64,000 nt of DNA from Ophioceras dolichostomum (Eukaryota; Ascomycota; Sordariomycetes; Magnaporthales; Ophioceraceae). The translations under genes and the position numbers were made by a program. The notes beneath the pieces are model-generated. The model made no database searches and had not been told where the DNA came from. It worked only from the letters and a program-made list of their open reading frames with translations. The stretch's first letter is position 1; each line of letters opens with the position of its first letter. The DNA is taken from contig PYST01000090.1 in NCBI GenBank assembly GCA_003049485.1, positions 1 through 64,000 of the forward strand, written 5' to 3'. Positions 12,801 through 22,332 of the stretch are shown here, one piece after another.

Positions 12801-13390
12801 GCTTCGGAAGACTAGAGAGGCTGGATGAGCCCCTAGGTGTTGTGGTTGCCTCATCGTCTGGGGAAGTTGGGAGCTCGCCATGTCAGCTCGGTCCCTGTCC
12901 TTCTCCCTCCCCTTCAACCTCCTTCTCGTAGTATCTGTTGACTGAGCTTACCGAACCTCCCAGTCGCGCCAGGGAGCCATTTTGAGAATACGTCGGCGCC
13001 GAAATACGTGACGACGCCGGCGACTAGGAAGATGAGGAATGCTGAAAGCCGTGGGTTGCCTGGAGGACTCGAGCGAGCGTGAGTTCAGATGGATCATTGA
13101 CATACAACTTCAATGCTCCTATCAACGTTCGGTGAGTGAGACTCACCTATCAAGGATTGCCTTTCCAGAGAGTACAGGAACCAAAGAAATGAAGCGCTAT
13201 TGAAGCCAATCCTCACATCAGCCAGTCAGTTCTCATTGATCTCATGGTTCCGCCCGTCTCGCGTGCCTGTGCGAGCCGGTCCCGCACTCATGCACTGTTG
13301 TCCACCGTTGTGGACCGCCTGGACTCGGGGACTCACTCACCACAAGGCCAGCTGCATGGGCACCGAGCCCCTTCTGCTACCGCTAGCCAT
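9866..13390 (-). CDS. GT90 (CAP10-like) membrane glycosyltransferase
   Basis: Five exons fit: 13390-13341, 13211-13147, 13059-12952, 12857-12694 and 12601-9866 (3123 nt, 1040 aa). All introns are GT-AG and in phase. The four short 5' exons encode the N-terminus and the first membrane helices (about 18-35, 44-60, 95-115). The long last exon opens with more helices to about residue 400. The C-terminal half carries the GT90/CAP10 pattern: a Cys-rich CSPC segment, then NDWSHSSDLCHQPD, then a KLVWRGR motif as in CAP10 xylosyl/glucosyl transferases. The family is known from cryptococcal capsule synthesis and Golgi O-glycosylation; the acceptor in moulds is not established. The longest open frame alone would start at a TTG within exon 5 and miss ~130 residues. 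A Ser/Gly/Asp-rich insertion interrupts the C-terminal domain. The gene shares a 476-bp divergent promoter with PFA4. Confidence 0.87.
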
Positions 13391-13866
13391 TAGCAAATCA
13401 ACTGAACATGGCCTCTTTAAAAATTCACGTCCATGGTTGTCGCCTGGTCTCCAAAGAGCAGCTCATCCTGTGATGATATCACAACAACACCAGAGAGCTG
13501 AGAGAGAGCAGTATCCCAAATCGATTGCTATGGGTAGCCTAAGTTGATGGTGGGCGCGGCTGAGCCGAGCCAAGCAGCTTTGTGGCTCAGCTCCCACTGG
13601 ACGACTCTTCTGGTGTCGACTCGTACCGCTCTGTAGGGACCTGAACAGCGTTACATAATCTCTTGGTGTCTGTGGCCCCCATCCCAGAACACGAAGCCAC
13701 TGCACTGAATCCTACAGCTGCCAACGCCGGGCGCGTCTCCCATTGCCGGCCAGCGAGGCTTCAAAGCCTGGCTGCAAACCCGGACAGACAGTCGTTGTTT
13801 CCCCGAATCTTGACAGCGCGCGTTTCGAATACTTGTCAAGAGAAACAACAACAGAAAGAAGCAAAC
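13391..13866. promoter_or_regulatory. divergent promoter between GT90 and PFA4
   Basis: These 476 bp separate the two start codons, which point away from each other, so the stretch must hold both promoters and 5' UTRs. I see no clear TATA element. An AAACAACAACAGAAAGAAGC-like purine-rich leader precedes the PFA4 ATG. Confidence 0.6.
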
Positions 13867-15528
13867 ATGGCGTCGTCACTTAAGACGGGGCCGTCGACTC
13901 CAGGCATGCAGGTCCTCGCCATCCCTGCCGTCATCCTCCTAGTACTATTCCTAGGCTACACCTCCCAGATCCTCTTCTACCTAGCCAAGGACCTTCGGCC
14001 AGGCCCTCCAGACACGACCGAAACCGTGGTGTTCAACCTGCTCCTCCTCAGCCTCTGGTGGAACTACTACAAAGCCTGCACCGTCCCTCCAGGTACATAC
14101 ACATTCGACGCCGACGACAAGCAGCACCAGCAGCAACCCCAACAGCAACCAAACCAGCGATGGTGCAAGAAATGCGCCGCCCCGAAGCCGCCCCGCGCGC
14201 ACCACTGCCGGCACTGCGGCCGCTGTATCCCGAAGATGGACCACCACTGTCCCTGGACAGGCAACTGCGTCTCGCTCCAGACCTTCCCCTACTTCATGCG
14301 CTTCCTCGTCGCCACCAACGCCTCCCTCTGGTTCCTCGGCTGGAGCCTCTACGCCCGCTTCCGCGGGCTCTTCGACTCGCGCCACCTGCCCGCGTACCTC
14401 GGCCCCTCGACCGCCCAGCTGGCCCACCTGACCGTGCTCTCGCTCGTCTGCGCGGGGACGTCCTTCGCCCTGCTAGTGATGCTCGTCACGACGGCCAAGT
14501 CGTGGGTCGTCAACCGCACCATGATCGAGGAGTGGGAGGTCGAGCGCCACGAGGCCCTGCTGAGCCGCCACGGCGTGCATTCTGGTAGCTCTTCCGCCAG
14601 GAACGGGGCCACTTGGTGGGCTGTGCCCGAGGAGGAAGAGGAAGAAGAGGAGGAGGAAGGGGATGACGATAAGGAGGAGGATGGAACAGAAGATTCCGCC
14701 GACGACGACGACGCAGGAGACAGGAACGGCCACGCGCTGAGAATGCGCCGCGTCGAGTTCCCCTACGACGTCGGCTTCTGGCGCAACATGTCGCAGGCAA
14801 TGGGCACGTCGAACCCGCTGGCGTGGTTCTGGCCTTTCGCAGGCGGGCCCATGATATCCTCCTCGCCATCCCGGAAAGGCCCCGGCTGGGAATGGGAAGA
14901 GAACGGCTTCAACCCGCGCGAGGGCATGTGGCCGCCTCGGGACCCCGAAAGGGAGCGTAGGGCGCGAGCGGGCGGCTGGCCCGGGGCCGCCGCCATGAAC
15001 GGAGGAACCAGCGGCGCTGTCCCCGGGTCGGCGCTGCACATGGACCCGAACGCCAGCCCGGAGGAGCAGCTGGCGGCGTTCCGGGCGCGGCAGGAGCGCG
15101 ACATGCTGCGGCGCCAGCGGTGGCAGAGCGGCGCGTCGGGGATCATCGCCGAGCTGGAGGAGACGGAGGAGCTGGCTGATCTGGACGCTGACGGCGATGA
15201 CGCGCCTGGCTACGGCGGTCACCGCGGGAGACAATTCGGGTATTACGAGCGCGGGATAGATGGGGAGCCTGGCTGGACAAACTCAGAGGGCGACAGGTTG
15301 CGCGACTATGGTGTCGACGAGGATGAGGACGAAGACGGCGTCGCAGTGGGTGTAGGCGCTGGCCGCTATCATATCCCCACTGCTTTGGCCCAGAAAGCCA
15401 CGGGCTCGTCCGTAAACTACTACAAACAAGACGACGGTGATGACGACGAGGACGTCCCTCTCGGAGAGCTGATCCGCAGGAGGAAAGCCACGGCAGCATC
15501 ACAAACGGGCGTGATGGTAGACTCTTGA
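13867..15528 (+). CDS. PFA4: palmitoyltransferase PFA4 (DHHC family)
   Basis: Single exon of 553 aa. It transfers palmitate to protein cysteines in the ER membrane; yeast Pfa4 acts on chitin synthase Chs3. Membrane helices lie at about 17-38 and 52-69, with two more after the catalytic domain (around 147-163 and 185-210). The Cys-rich domain has the CxxC...HCxxCxxC pattern at about 100-120, the catalytic DHHC at 125-128 and the following PWTGNCV. The tail has a Glu/Asp run near 255-285 and a segment around SQAMGTSNPLAWFWPFAGGP that is characteristic of fungal Pfa4. It is longer than yeast Pfa4 (378 aa) because of an acidic, disordered C-terminus. The ATG at 13867 was chosen: the frame is open further upstream to 13663, but only with a TTG start. 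The Chs3 link fits the chitin-precursor enzyme UAP1 elsewhere in the window. Confidence 0.92.
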   Translation: MASSLKTGPSTPGMQVLAIPAVILLVLFLGYTSQILFYLAKDLRPGPPDTTETVVFNLLLLSLWWNYYKACTVPPGTYTFDADDKQHQQQPQQQPNQRWCKKCAAPKPPRAHHCRHCGRCIPKMDHHCPWTGNCVSLQTFPYFMRFLVATNASLWFLGWSLYARFRGLFDSRHLPAYLGPSTAQLAHLTVLSLVCAGTSFALLVMLVTTAKSWVVNRTMIEEWEVERHEALLSRHGVHSGSSSARNGATWWAVPEEEEEEEEEEGDDDKEEDGTEDSADDDDAGDRNGHALRMRRVEFPYDVGFWRNMSQAMGTSNPLAWFWPFAGGPMISSSPSRKGPGWEWEENGFNPREGMWPPRDPERERRARAGGWPGAAAMNGGTSGAVPGSALHMDPNASPEEQLAAFRARQERDMLRRQRWQSGASGIIAELEETEELADLDADGDDAPGYGGHRGRQFGYYERGIDGEPGWTNSEGDRLRDYGVDEDEDEDGVAVGVGAGRYHIPTALAQKATGSSVNYYKQDDGDDDEDVPLGELIRRRKATAASQTGVMVDS

Positions 15529-16129
15529 CATTACAGCATGTCGTACAACAATGGGGAAAAGGAGGGAGGAAACGGCGTTTTTGGATCGATCAATATAGAC
15601 AGGGATCATATTTATAGAGGGCCAACTCTCTTCTAGTAAAACCAAAAAACGAAGGAAAATAAAAGAAAGATGCATGCCTCGAAGAAAAAAAGAAAACATA
15701 TCAAGCCCGCCGCCTCCCAGAGTTCGGCGTCAACTGAGGACAAAAAGCCAAGAAGATGAGATAGTCAGATGGGCTGGTTGCCTCGACAGTCCACAACAAG
15801 AGGAGAAGAGAAAGAGAAAAACATTAGCAGAAACCCAAAAGCTTTTCTCTTTCTCTTCCGTTTCGCACTGCACCGCCCGTCCTGCCCGTATCTAATGCCC
15901 CTAACCCCTAGCCGGCTATCCACCCATCCTGCCCCCTTTCCGTTTCGTTTCCTCATCAAATCGACTGCGTAGGTAGGTAAGAGGTAGTAGACAGTAGGTA
16001 ACTCGGTGCACCGACACCGTCACGGTTTAGAAAGGTGACAAGAGAGCAGAGAGAGAAGAAACAAAGAAGATATCATAGTATGACGAAGATAGCTCGCTTC
16101 TCCATCCCTCTCTCAAGACATCAACATAT
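15529..16129. other. convergent 3' flanks of PFA4 and MYO1
   Basis: I see no gene. The 600 bp lie between two stop codons facing each other and should hold both 3' UTRs and polyadenylation regions. They are A-rich near 15650-15700 and 15780-15840 and carry a GTAGGTAGGTAA motif at about 15970. Confidence 0.55.
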
Positions 16130-19100
16130 CTACCAATCATCATCCTCATCCCTCTTGGCCATAGCCTGCTTCCTCGCCAACAGCGCATCCGCCAAGCTGC
16201 CCGCCAAGCTCGGCGTCGGCGTGCCGCTACGGCTGCCGTCCGAGCCGCCGCCATTGAGGCTCATGCCGGAATCGCGCGGCTGCAGGGTAGCAGCAGCGGC
16301 GCCGCCACTCCTGGCGGTTGCGCCGCCGGGACGCCTCGCCGGCGCCGCCGGTCGCGGCGGGGCGGGCGGCGGGCGCGGGGCCACGACGGGGGGCGGGGCC
16401 TGCTCTTCGACGTAGGCCGCTGGGATCCAGGCCTGCATCTGGCCGTTGCTGGCTAGCCACCAGCCTGGATAGAGCAAAAACAGTCAGCGAGACTCAGCTC
16501 TCCAAACTTCAAAAAGGACTAGGGGCTAGGGTTCGACTAGGATAGGGTAGGTAGGTGGCGATGTCAGTGTCAGTGTCAGGGGTGTAGGTGCATTGCATAC
16601 CGTGATTCTCCTTCTGCACAATCTCGATCATCTCGCCCGTCCTGATCGTCATCTCGTTCTCCTTCTGGCCGGCAAAGTCGTACAGCACCTTGGCCATAAT
16701 CTTCGGCTTCGCCGGAGGGGCCGCCGGAGGGGGCGGAGGCGGCGCCCGGACGGCAGAGCTACCCCCAGACTGATTCCGCGTGTGCACGGGGATGCTCGCT
16801 GCCATGGCCGACGCAGCGGCGGCTGCCGCTGCCCTGGGTTGGGGCACAGCGCGCGACGCCGAGGTCGCCGAGGGCCGAGGCTGGGCTGCCCGGCTAGCCC
16901 CCGCGTTCCTCGCCGGCCGCCCGTTGGGACCGCCCGGCTTGATGAGCTTTCCGCGCGTGATGGGCCGTGGGGGCACGGGCTTGGCCTTCGGCATGGGGCG
17001 CGAGACCGAGTTCGGCGACTCGCCCTGCTGCGTGTGCACCGCGCCGCTCTTGTAGAAGTCGACGGGGTGCGGCGAGTCCTTGATGACCTTTACGAGCTGG
17101 ATCTTGTTGGGCTTCTTGGCGTACTCGATCGATTCCGCGATCTTCAGGTTGAACCCGCCTGGCATGACGCGCTGCATCTGCGTGAACAGCTCCGTCTTGA
17201 GCACGCAGTTCAGCAGAGGATCCGCCTCTTGGGGGGATCCCACACCCAGCGAGAACCAATCGTCGCGGCAGGTCGAGGTGCCGATGAACTTGATGGCTCC
17301 CAAGGGCATAGCCCGCTCGACCGTGATCTGGGCCTGGTGGTTGACCAGCATCTGCAGCACGATGTAGAACTTGCTGTTGGTCACTATCAGCGTGCGGGGA
17401 CTGGGCTTGCTCGAGCGTCCGAACTTGGCCTCCAAGATCTCGCCGCGGCACGAGAAGACGGCCCGCTCGTTGCTCCCCAAGCCTATGGCGGACCGTATCG
17501 CAGATCCAGGCCCGGACGAGGCGTTGATGCCCAGGTAATCGCCCAAGAAGCGACGGGAGCCAAGCAGACTGAAGCGGCGCCTCTCCTTGCGGCCCTGCAG
17601 CACGCGATGACCCTGGTCGCGCAGCTGCAGGTACTCGGCGCCGACGCGCTTCTTGCGCCAGAAACGCTGGATGCGCGTGGCCGACTCGGCGCGGTACGCC
17701 AGGTACGCCCGCCACATGCGCTGGATGCGCGTCGCCATGTTGTGCCAGTACCGGTCTCGCATGTGCTCCAGAGCGAACAGCGTCTCGGGCGACTTGATGA
17801 AGGCCTTGGTCACGCCCATCTGCCACTCCTCCTGCGGAATGCTGGTGTCCTTCAGGATCTGCTTCACGGCCGCCTCGTACGACCCCGTCCATGTGTACTC
17901 GCCTGCATACGACGTCGCTGGGGACAGCAGGAAGAACCGGTCGACGAACTTCTCGAACGACTGGCGGTACGCGAATCCGGCGCGGCGGATGCGCACGTTC
18001 TCCTGCAGCCCGAGGTACTTGATCTGGTGCAGCACGTTGGGCACGTTGTACTCGGTGGGCGACTTGTTCTCGTTGGGCTTGATCGTGCGGATGTAGCTCG
18101 GCTGGCACTTCATGAGGGTCTCGACCAGCGCGTTGGCCGAGCTGCGAATGCGGTCGCCCGCCGTGGGTGGCTGCTTGCGGTTGTCCTGGTCGACCTGGCT
18201 GGGGAACAGCGCGTGCACGAACGCGTTCTGGCTGCCCTGGAACAGGTTGAGCAGGCCCTTGAGCAGCAGGTCCTTGTTCTTGTCTGTGATGCCGTCGACC
18301 GTGTACGCCACGTCGCCTGCGTAGTGCTTGATGATGAAGCTGCCCTGTCTTGGCGTGAGGTGTGCGTTGGACATGCCATTGATGCTCTGCATGAAGGTGC
18401 GGTCGCAGGCCGCCGGGTCCGCGTGAGCCGTCTTGGTGGCGTCTTTCATAGCCGACAGAATGCCGGGCGGCCGTACCGTTTCGATCAGGTCACACACCAC
18501 TTTGTTGTCGAAGTACTTGATCGGCGTCCACTTGATCTGCTCGCGTGCATACTCCTCCTGCTCCGTCTTGAGCGTGAGCTGGATGAAGATCTGCTGCAGC
18601 TTCTCGTTGACGTAGTTGATACAAAGCTGCTCGAAGCTGTTCTTCTCGAAAATCTCGAAGCCGTAGATATCAAGGATGCCAATCGTGTTGCTCGTCGCCT
18701 GCCGTGCCTTGAGCGACCGGTTTATCCTTTCTACGATCCAGTCAAAAAGATTGTTGTAGATGGCCTTGGCCAGGGCGTCGCGCGTTGCCATGGCTTGCGC
18801 CACGTTGGCGGGGGACTCGATAACCTCGCCGTTTCGTGGCGTTAATATCCTGATAGTGATGCCGTTCACGAGTTGCTGCGGCGTAACCTCGAGCAAGTAC
18901 GCCAAGAAGTCGACCACGGACCGGTCCGATACCGCCGCATAGCCATCGTCATCCTCATGGAACACGAGGTTGCCGGTCCACAGGATAGCCGCAAGCATGC
19001 GGAAAACGCTGTCTTGCTCGTCTGAGGACAGTCCGATGATCCTCATGGCGTCCAGCGTGTCTTTGAACTCGGCCAGGTCGTCGATGCCGTCGACGTTGAG

Positions 19101-20031
19101 GCACTTGGACCTGCTCGTATAGATGTACGACTCGGGCTTCTGGATACCATACTTCTGGCGGTAGTTGTCTGTTGCGCCCTTGGTAAACTGGTAGAAGATG
19201 TGGAAGTTGCGCTCGTTGGTAATCTGACCCACCACGCGGGTCTTTTCGAGCAAGTAGTTGGTGATGTCGGCGCCGACCGGTTCGCCGGCCGCGTTAAAAT
19301 GGATCTGTAGGTACTTGCCGAAGCGCGACGAGTTGTTATTCCGAAGCGTCTTGGCGTTACCGAAGGACTCGAGCAGCGGGTTGGTGGCCAGCACCATGTC
19401 CTTGATCTGCTGGATCTCGCCCGAGCCGCCCCCGGACACGTTGGCGATGTACTGCATGATGCGCTTGGCCGCCTCCGTCTTCCCGGCGCCGGACTCGCCG
19501 GAGATGATGACACACTGGTTGTCCTTGTATGCCTTCATGTTGTAGTACGATGATTCGGCGATCGCGAACACGTGCGGCGGCATCTCGAGCCGGTTCTTGC
19601 CCCTGTAGCTGTCCAGGACCTGGTCCGTGTAGATGCCCAGGTCCCTGAACGGGTTGACTGATACCAGCACATGGCCGATGTATGTGTAGATTTCCCTCCC
19701 CTCGAACCGCTTTTGCAAGTTCTCGTTGATCGCCTCGTTGGACACTTTGCTCAGCAGCGTCAGATCTGAGACTCCGATCTCCTTCTTCTTGGTGGTCTCG
19801 AACGTCGCCTTTTTAGGTTTTCCGCCGGACCCTGATGCCCCGCCTCCCGCCGCGGCCCTATCCTGTCTGGAGGGCTTGTCTTTTCCTCGCCGAGTGATCC
19901 CCTGGAAATAAAAGGTACGGCAAGTCCCGTCAACACACGCTCACGCTCGCGAAGCTTTGGGGAAACAGTAAAGTACAGGCACATAAGTTTTGCGCACACG
20001 CCTTGTGCACAAATTTAGGCTTACTTACCAT
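16130..20031 (-). CDS. MYO1: class I myosin (myosin-1 / MyoA)
   Basis: Three exons: 20031-20029 (only the ATG), 19901-16601 and 16464-16130; 3639 nt, 1212 aa. This is the actin motor of cortical patches, required for endocytosis and polarised growth. The order is: basic N-terminus; motor domain with P-loop GESGAGKT at 136-143 and switch regions; two IQ-type motifs (ATRIQRMW, ATRIQRFW); a TH1 lipid-binding tail; a Pro/Ala-rich TH2; an SH3 domain split by the last intron (ALYDF-like VLYDFAG, then GWWLA); and an acidic end DEDDDW, the Arp2/3-activating A motif. Length matches the family. The TEDS-rule position, 16 residues before DALAK, is E360 rather than the serine reported for several fungal myosins. 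The start follows from the MG(I)TRR N-terminus formed by splicing ATG to GGG. Confidence 0.95.
20029..20031 (-). other. MYO1: start-codon-only coding exon of MYO1
   Basis: The minus strand reads CGCTATG followed by GTAAGTAAG, so the donor directly follows the ATG. The next exon begins at 19901 after TTTCCAG with GGGATCACTCGG. The join gives MGITRR, which resembles the N-terminus of other fungal class I myosins. The intron is 127 bp. Confidence 0.8.
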
Positions 20032-22308
20032 AGCGAGCTGTTGTTGCTTTGCAGTGCGATCTGGAGTGTTGAACCGGTCCCTTTCGACAAGCAGTTGAAA
20101 CCGGAAACAGAAATAATGGGGATCGAGGGGCTCAAGGACAGGAAAAGGGGAACAGAGATCCTATTCCAGCTCTGATTCCAAGCTGCTAGCGGGCACAATT
20201 TGAGTGTGAATTTTGGTAGCCACAGATATCCCGAGATGCGCGACGTCCCTCGCAAGGCTTCATCGGCGGTTCTTGGGCGGGCTTGGTTGGTTGTGGTGGC
20301 TTTGCCTCGCCCTCTTACGAAACATCTAGCTTGGCGGTGCCTGACGATGAATGAGATACAGCCGGTAGGGTGACGAATTTGCCCCACCACTGGAGGTCTC
20401 GGGTCAAAGATCGTGGCTGGTGCCAGTGGCTCACCCGACCACACCGCCACACTCTAACAGCTTTTCGGGGGCTAATGTACTATCACGTCACCTCTCCGTC
20501 GGCGGGTTCGGTCCGTGGCAGTCAACAAGCTGATTCCAGAGCACCGGAAAAGCTCCATCCCATGTGAAGTTCTGAGAATCGCTTCGGACATTTCAATCCC
20601 GTTTGAAGCCTGTGGTTGGCTCTCTCCACCTGTCACTCTATCGGTTGCACCGGGAGCCTTGAGGCAACTGAAAAAAAGCCCACTATCTCGTTCGTTCCAT
20701 GCTCACCTCATTACCGACCAGGCAGCCATACGTAGTACAGATCAGAGGCCGGGCTGAATGAAGGTGGCCGCGTATATCTCAGGGGTTTGGCTCCTTACTA
20801 ACATCAGCGCGTTTCGATGCCAAGAACGACGACAGGCCCGCAGCGAAGGCAGCTTTATGGGCATCATCCTCGAGATTCGAAAGAACCTGCCTAAAAAATG
20901 TTTGAGACCCCGAAACTCCCAATATTTCCTTCGTAATTCTCAGTTAGCCTTTTCAAAATGAGACGATGAGATGAGTGTTGAAAGGTTGACGAAAGATCAA
21001 GACCGAAGGAATTCTCTCACGGAGCAGTGATTCACGTGCAGAGCAATGCCCGAGGATTCACGTTAGATGAGCATAGAAAAGCTTGAACTGGGCTGGGTTG
21101 GTGGCAATGATCAAACCTGTGTTGTGCGGGAATCTAGCCTGGGGTCGATCTCTCATCATCACCCGTGCCTTTATCATCATTACCTTGAGGACTGGCTGCC
21201 TAGGCTCTGAAGGGCAAGTCGGCCAAGGTCAGGGTGACATCTGCCCTCTTCCCTACAAGCCATTTCGCGTATTCCCTCCTGCTCTTCTCACGGGAGAAAA
21301 AGAGGTGCCAAGATTGGTCGGTGAACCTGTCATTTTCGAATCTCTCGATGTTCGAGCTCTGTCTGGATTATTATTTTTGGTGTGTCAGCCATCCGTCGCA
21401 GCTCTCTCCTTGCCAAGGAGGAATTCCGCAGAACGGCAGCTTGACTTCTTGTGAGTGAAGTGCCAAGTTATCACAACAACCTCCTAAAGCAGACTGCCAA
21501 GGTAGGTAGTTGTGACTAGGACAGACCTTTGAACCTGTTTACAATGTGGAGGGCAGCAAGCGACCCGAGCCGCTTGAAGACGCCTGAGACAGACTTCATT
21601 AACTTCTTGGGGTATTCCGCGTGCGGAGGAGAGCAAAGCTTGTTTTTCCTGGGCCTCAAAATATCATCAAGATGCCTCAAGACCCTCTCAAGAGAGTTTG
21701 GCAGGTTCTCGGCATGGACATTAAGCTCGACGGATGCGCGCTTGAATCCATTGCTAAGAGTGGTGATCACGCAGGGCCTGGCAGCCTCGTTTTGTTCTAA
21801 TAATTGCTGCATCGAGAAGCAGCTGATCGGTCACTACATTGCCACCCACGCCAGCCCAGTGTTTCGAGCCCGGCGTTTCACAGGATGGATGATGCCTGCC
21901 AGCTGCGAATGGGAGCCAACCTCTCGTTTGGAGCCCCTGTGGCGGTTTTAGGTCAGGGGTTCTGAATGGAATCGTGGCTGGGCGTTGCCGCGGACTGGCG
22001 GGAGCACGCCCCGAAACCTGAGATGAATGGGATTGTGAGATGGGGATGGGATTTTGAAAAACGCCATGTTTGAAAGATGTGTGCGAGCTGTGCCAAGGTG
22101 TATGGCCTTGCGTGGATTTTCTGTGCCAGCAATCTGTACCGGGACACATCGGATCGTCAGGTCAACAAATCAGGGGCGGGACCGGGCACGATGGGGACTG
22201 AGAAAATGTCTCATCCCACCTAAAGAAGGTGGAAGGGACTGCTGTGAGGTGAGGGCGGCTAGGGAAAGATGTGTCGAAGTCTACTAGGTACATCTGGAAT
22301 CACTGTCG

Positions 22309-22332
22309 AATGCCAAGTGGAATGCCAAGTGG
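22309..22332. repeat. tandem 12-bp duplication
   Basis: The unit AATGCCAAGTGG occurs twice head to tail, with the first copy complete and the second immediately adjacent. It lies in non-coding DNA between MYO1 and noxA. No function is evident. Confidence 0.8.

Noticed and set aside
13663..13866. In-frame upstream extension of PFA4
   Set aside because: Starts only with TTG and lacks conservation; the ATG at 13867 precedes the first membrane helix as in the family.
16593..18845. 750-codon frame on the + strand opposite MYO1
   Set aside because: It is the antisense shadow of the G/C-biased myosin exon; composition is Arg/Leu/His-rich with no domain.
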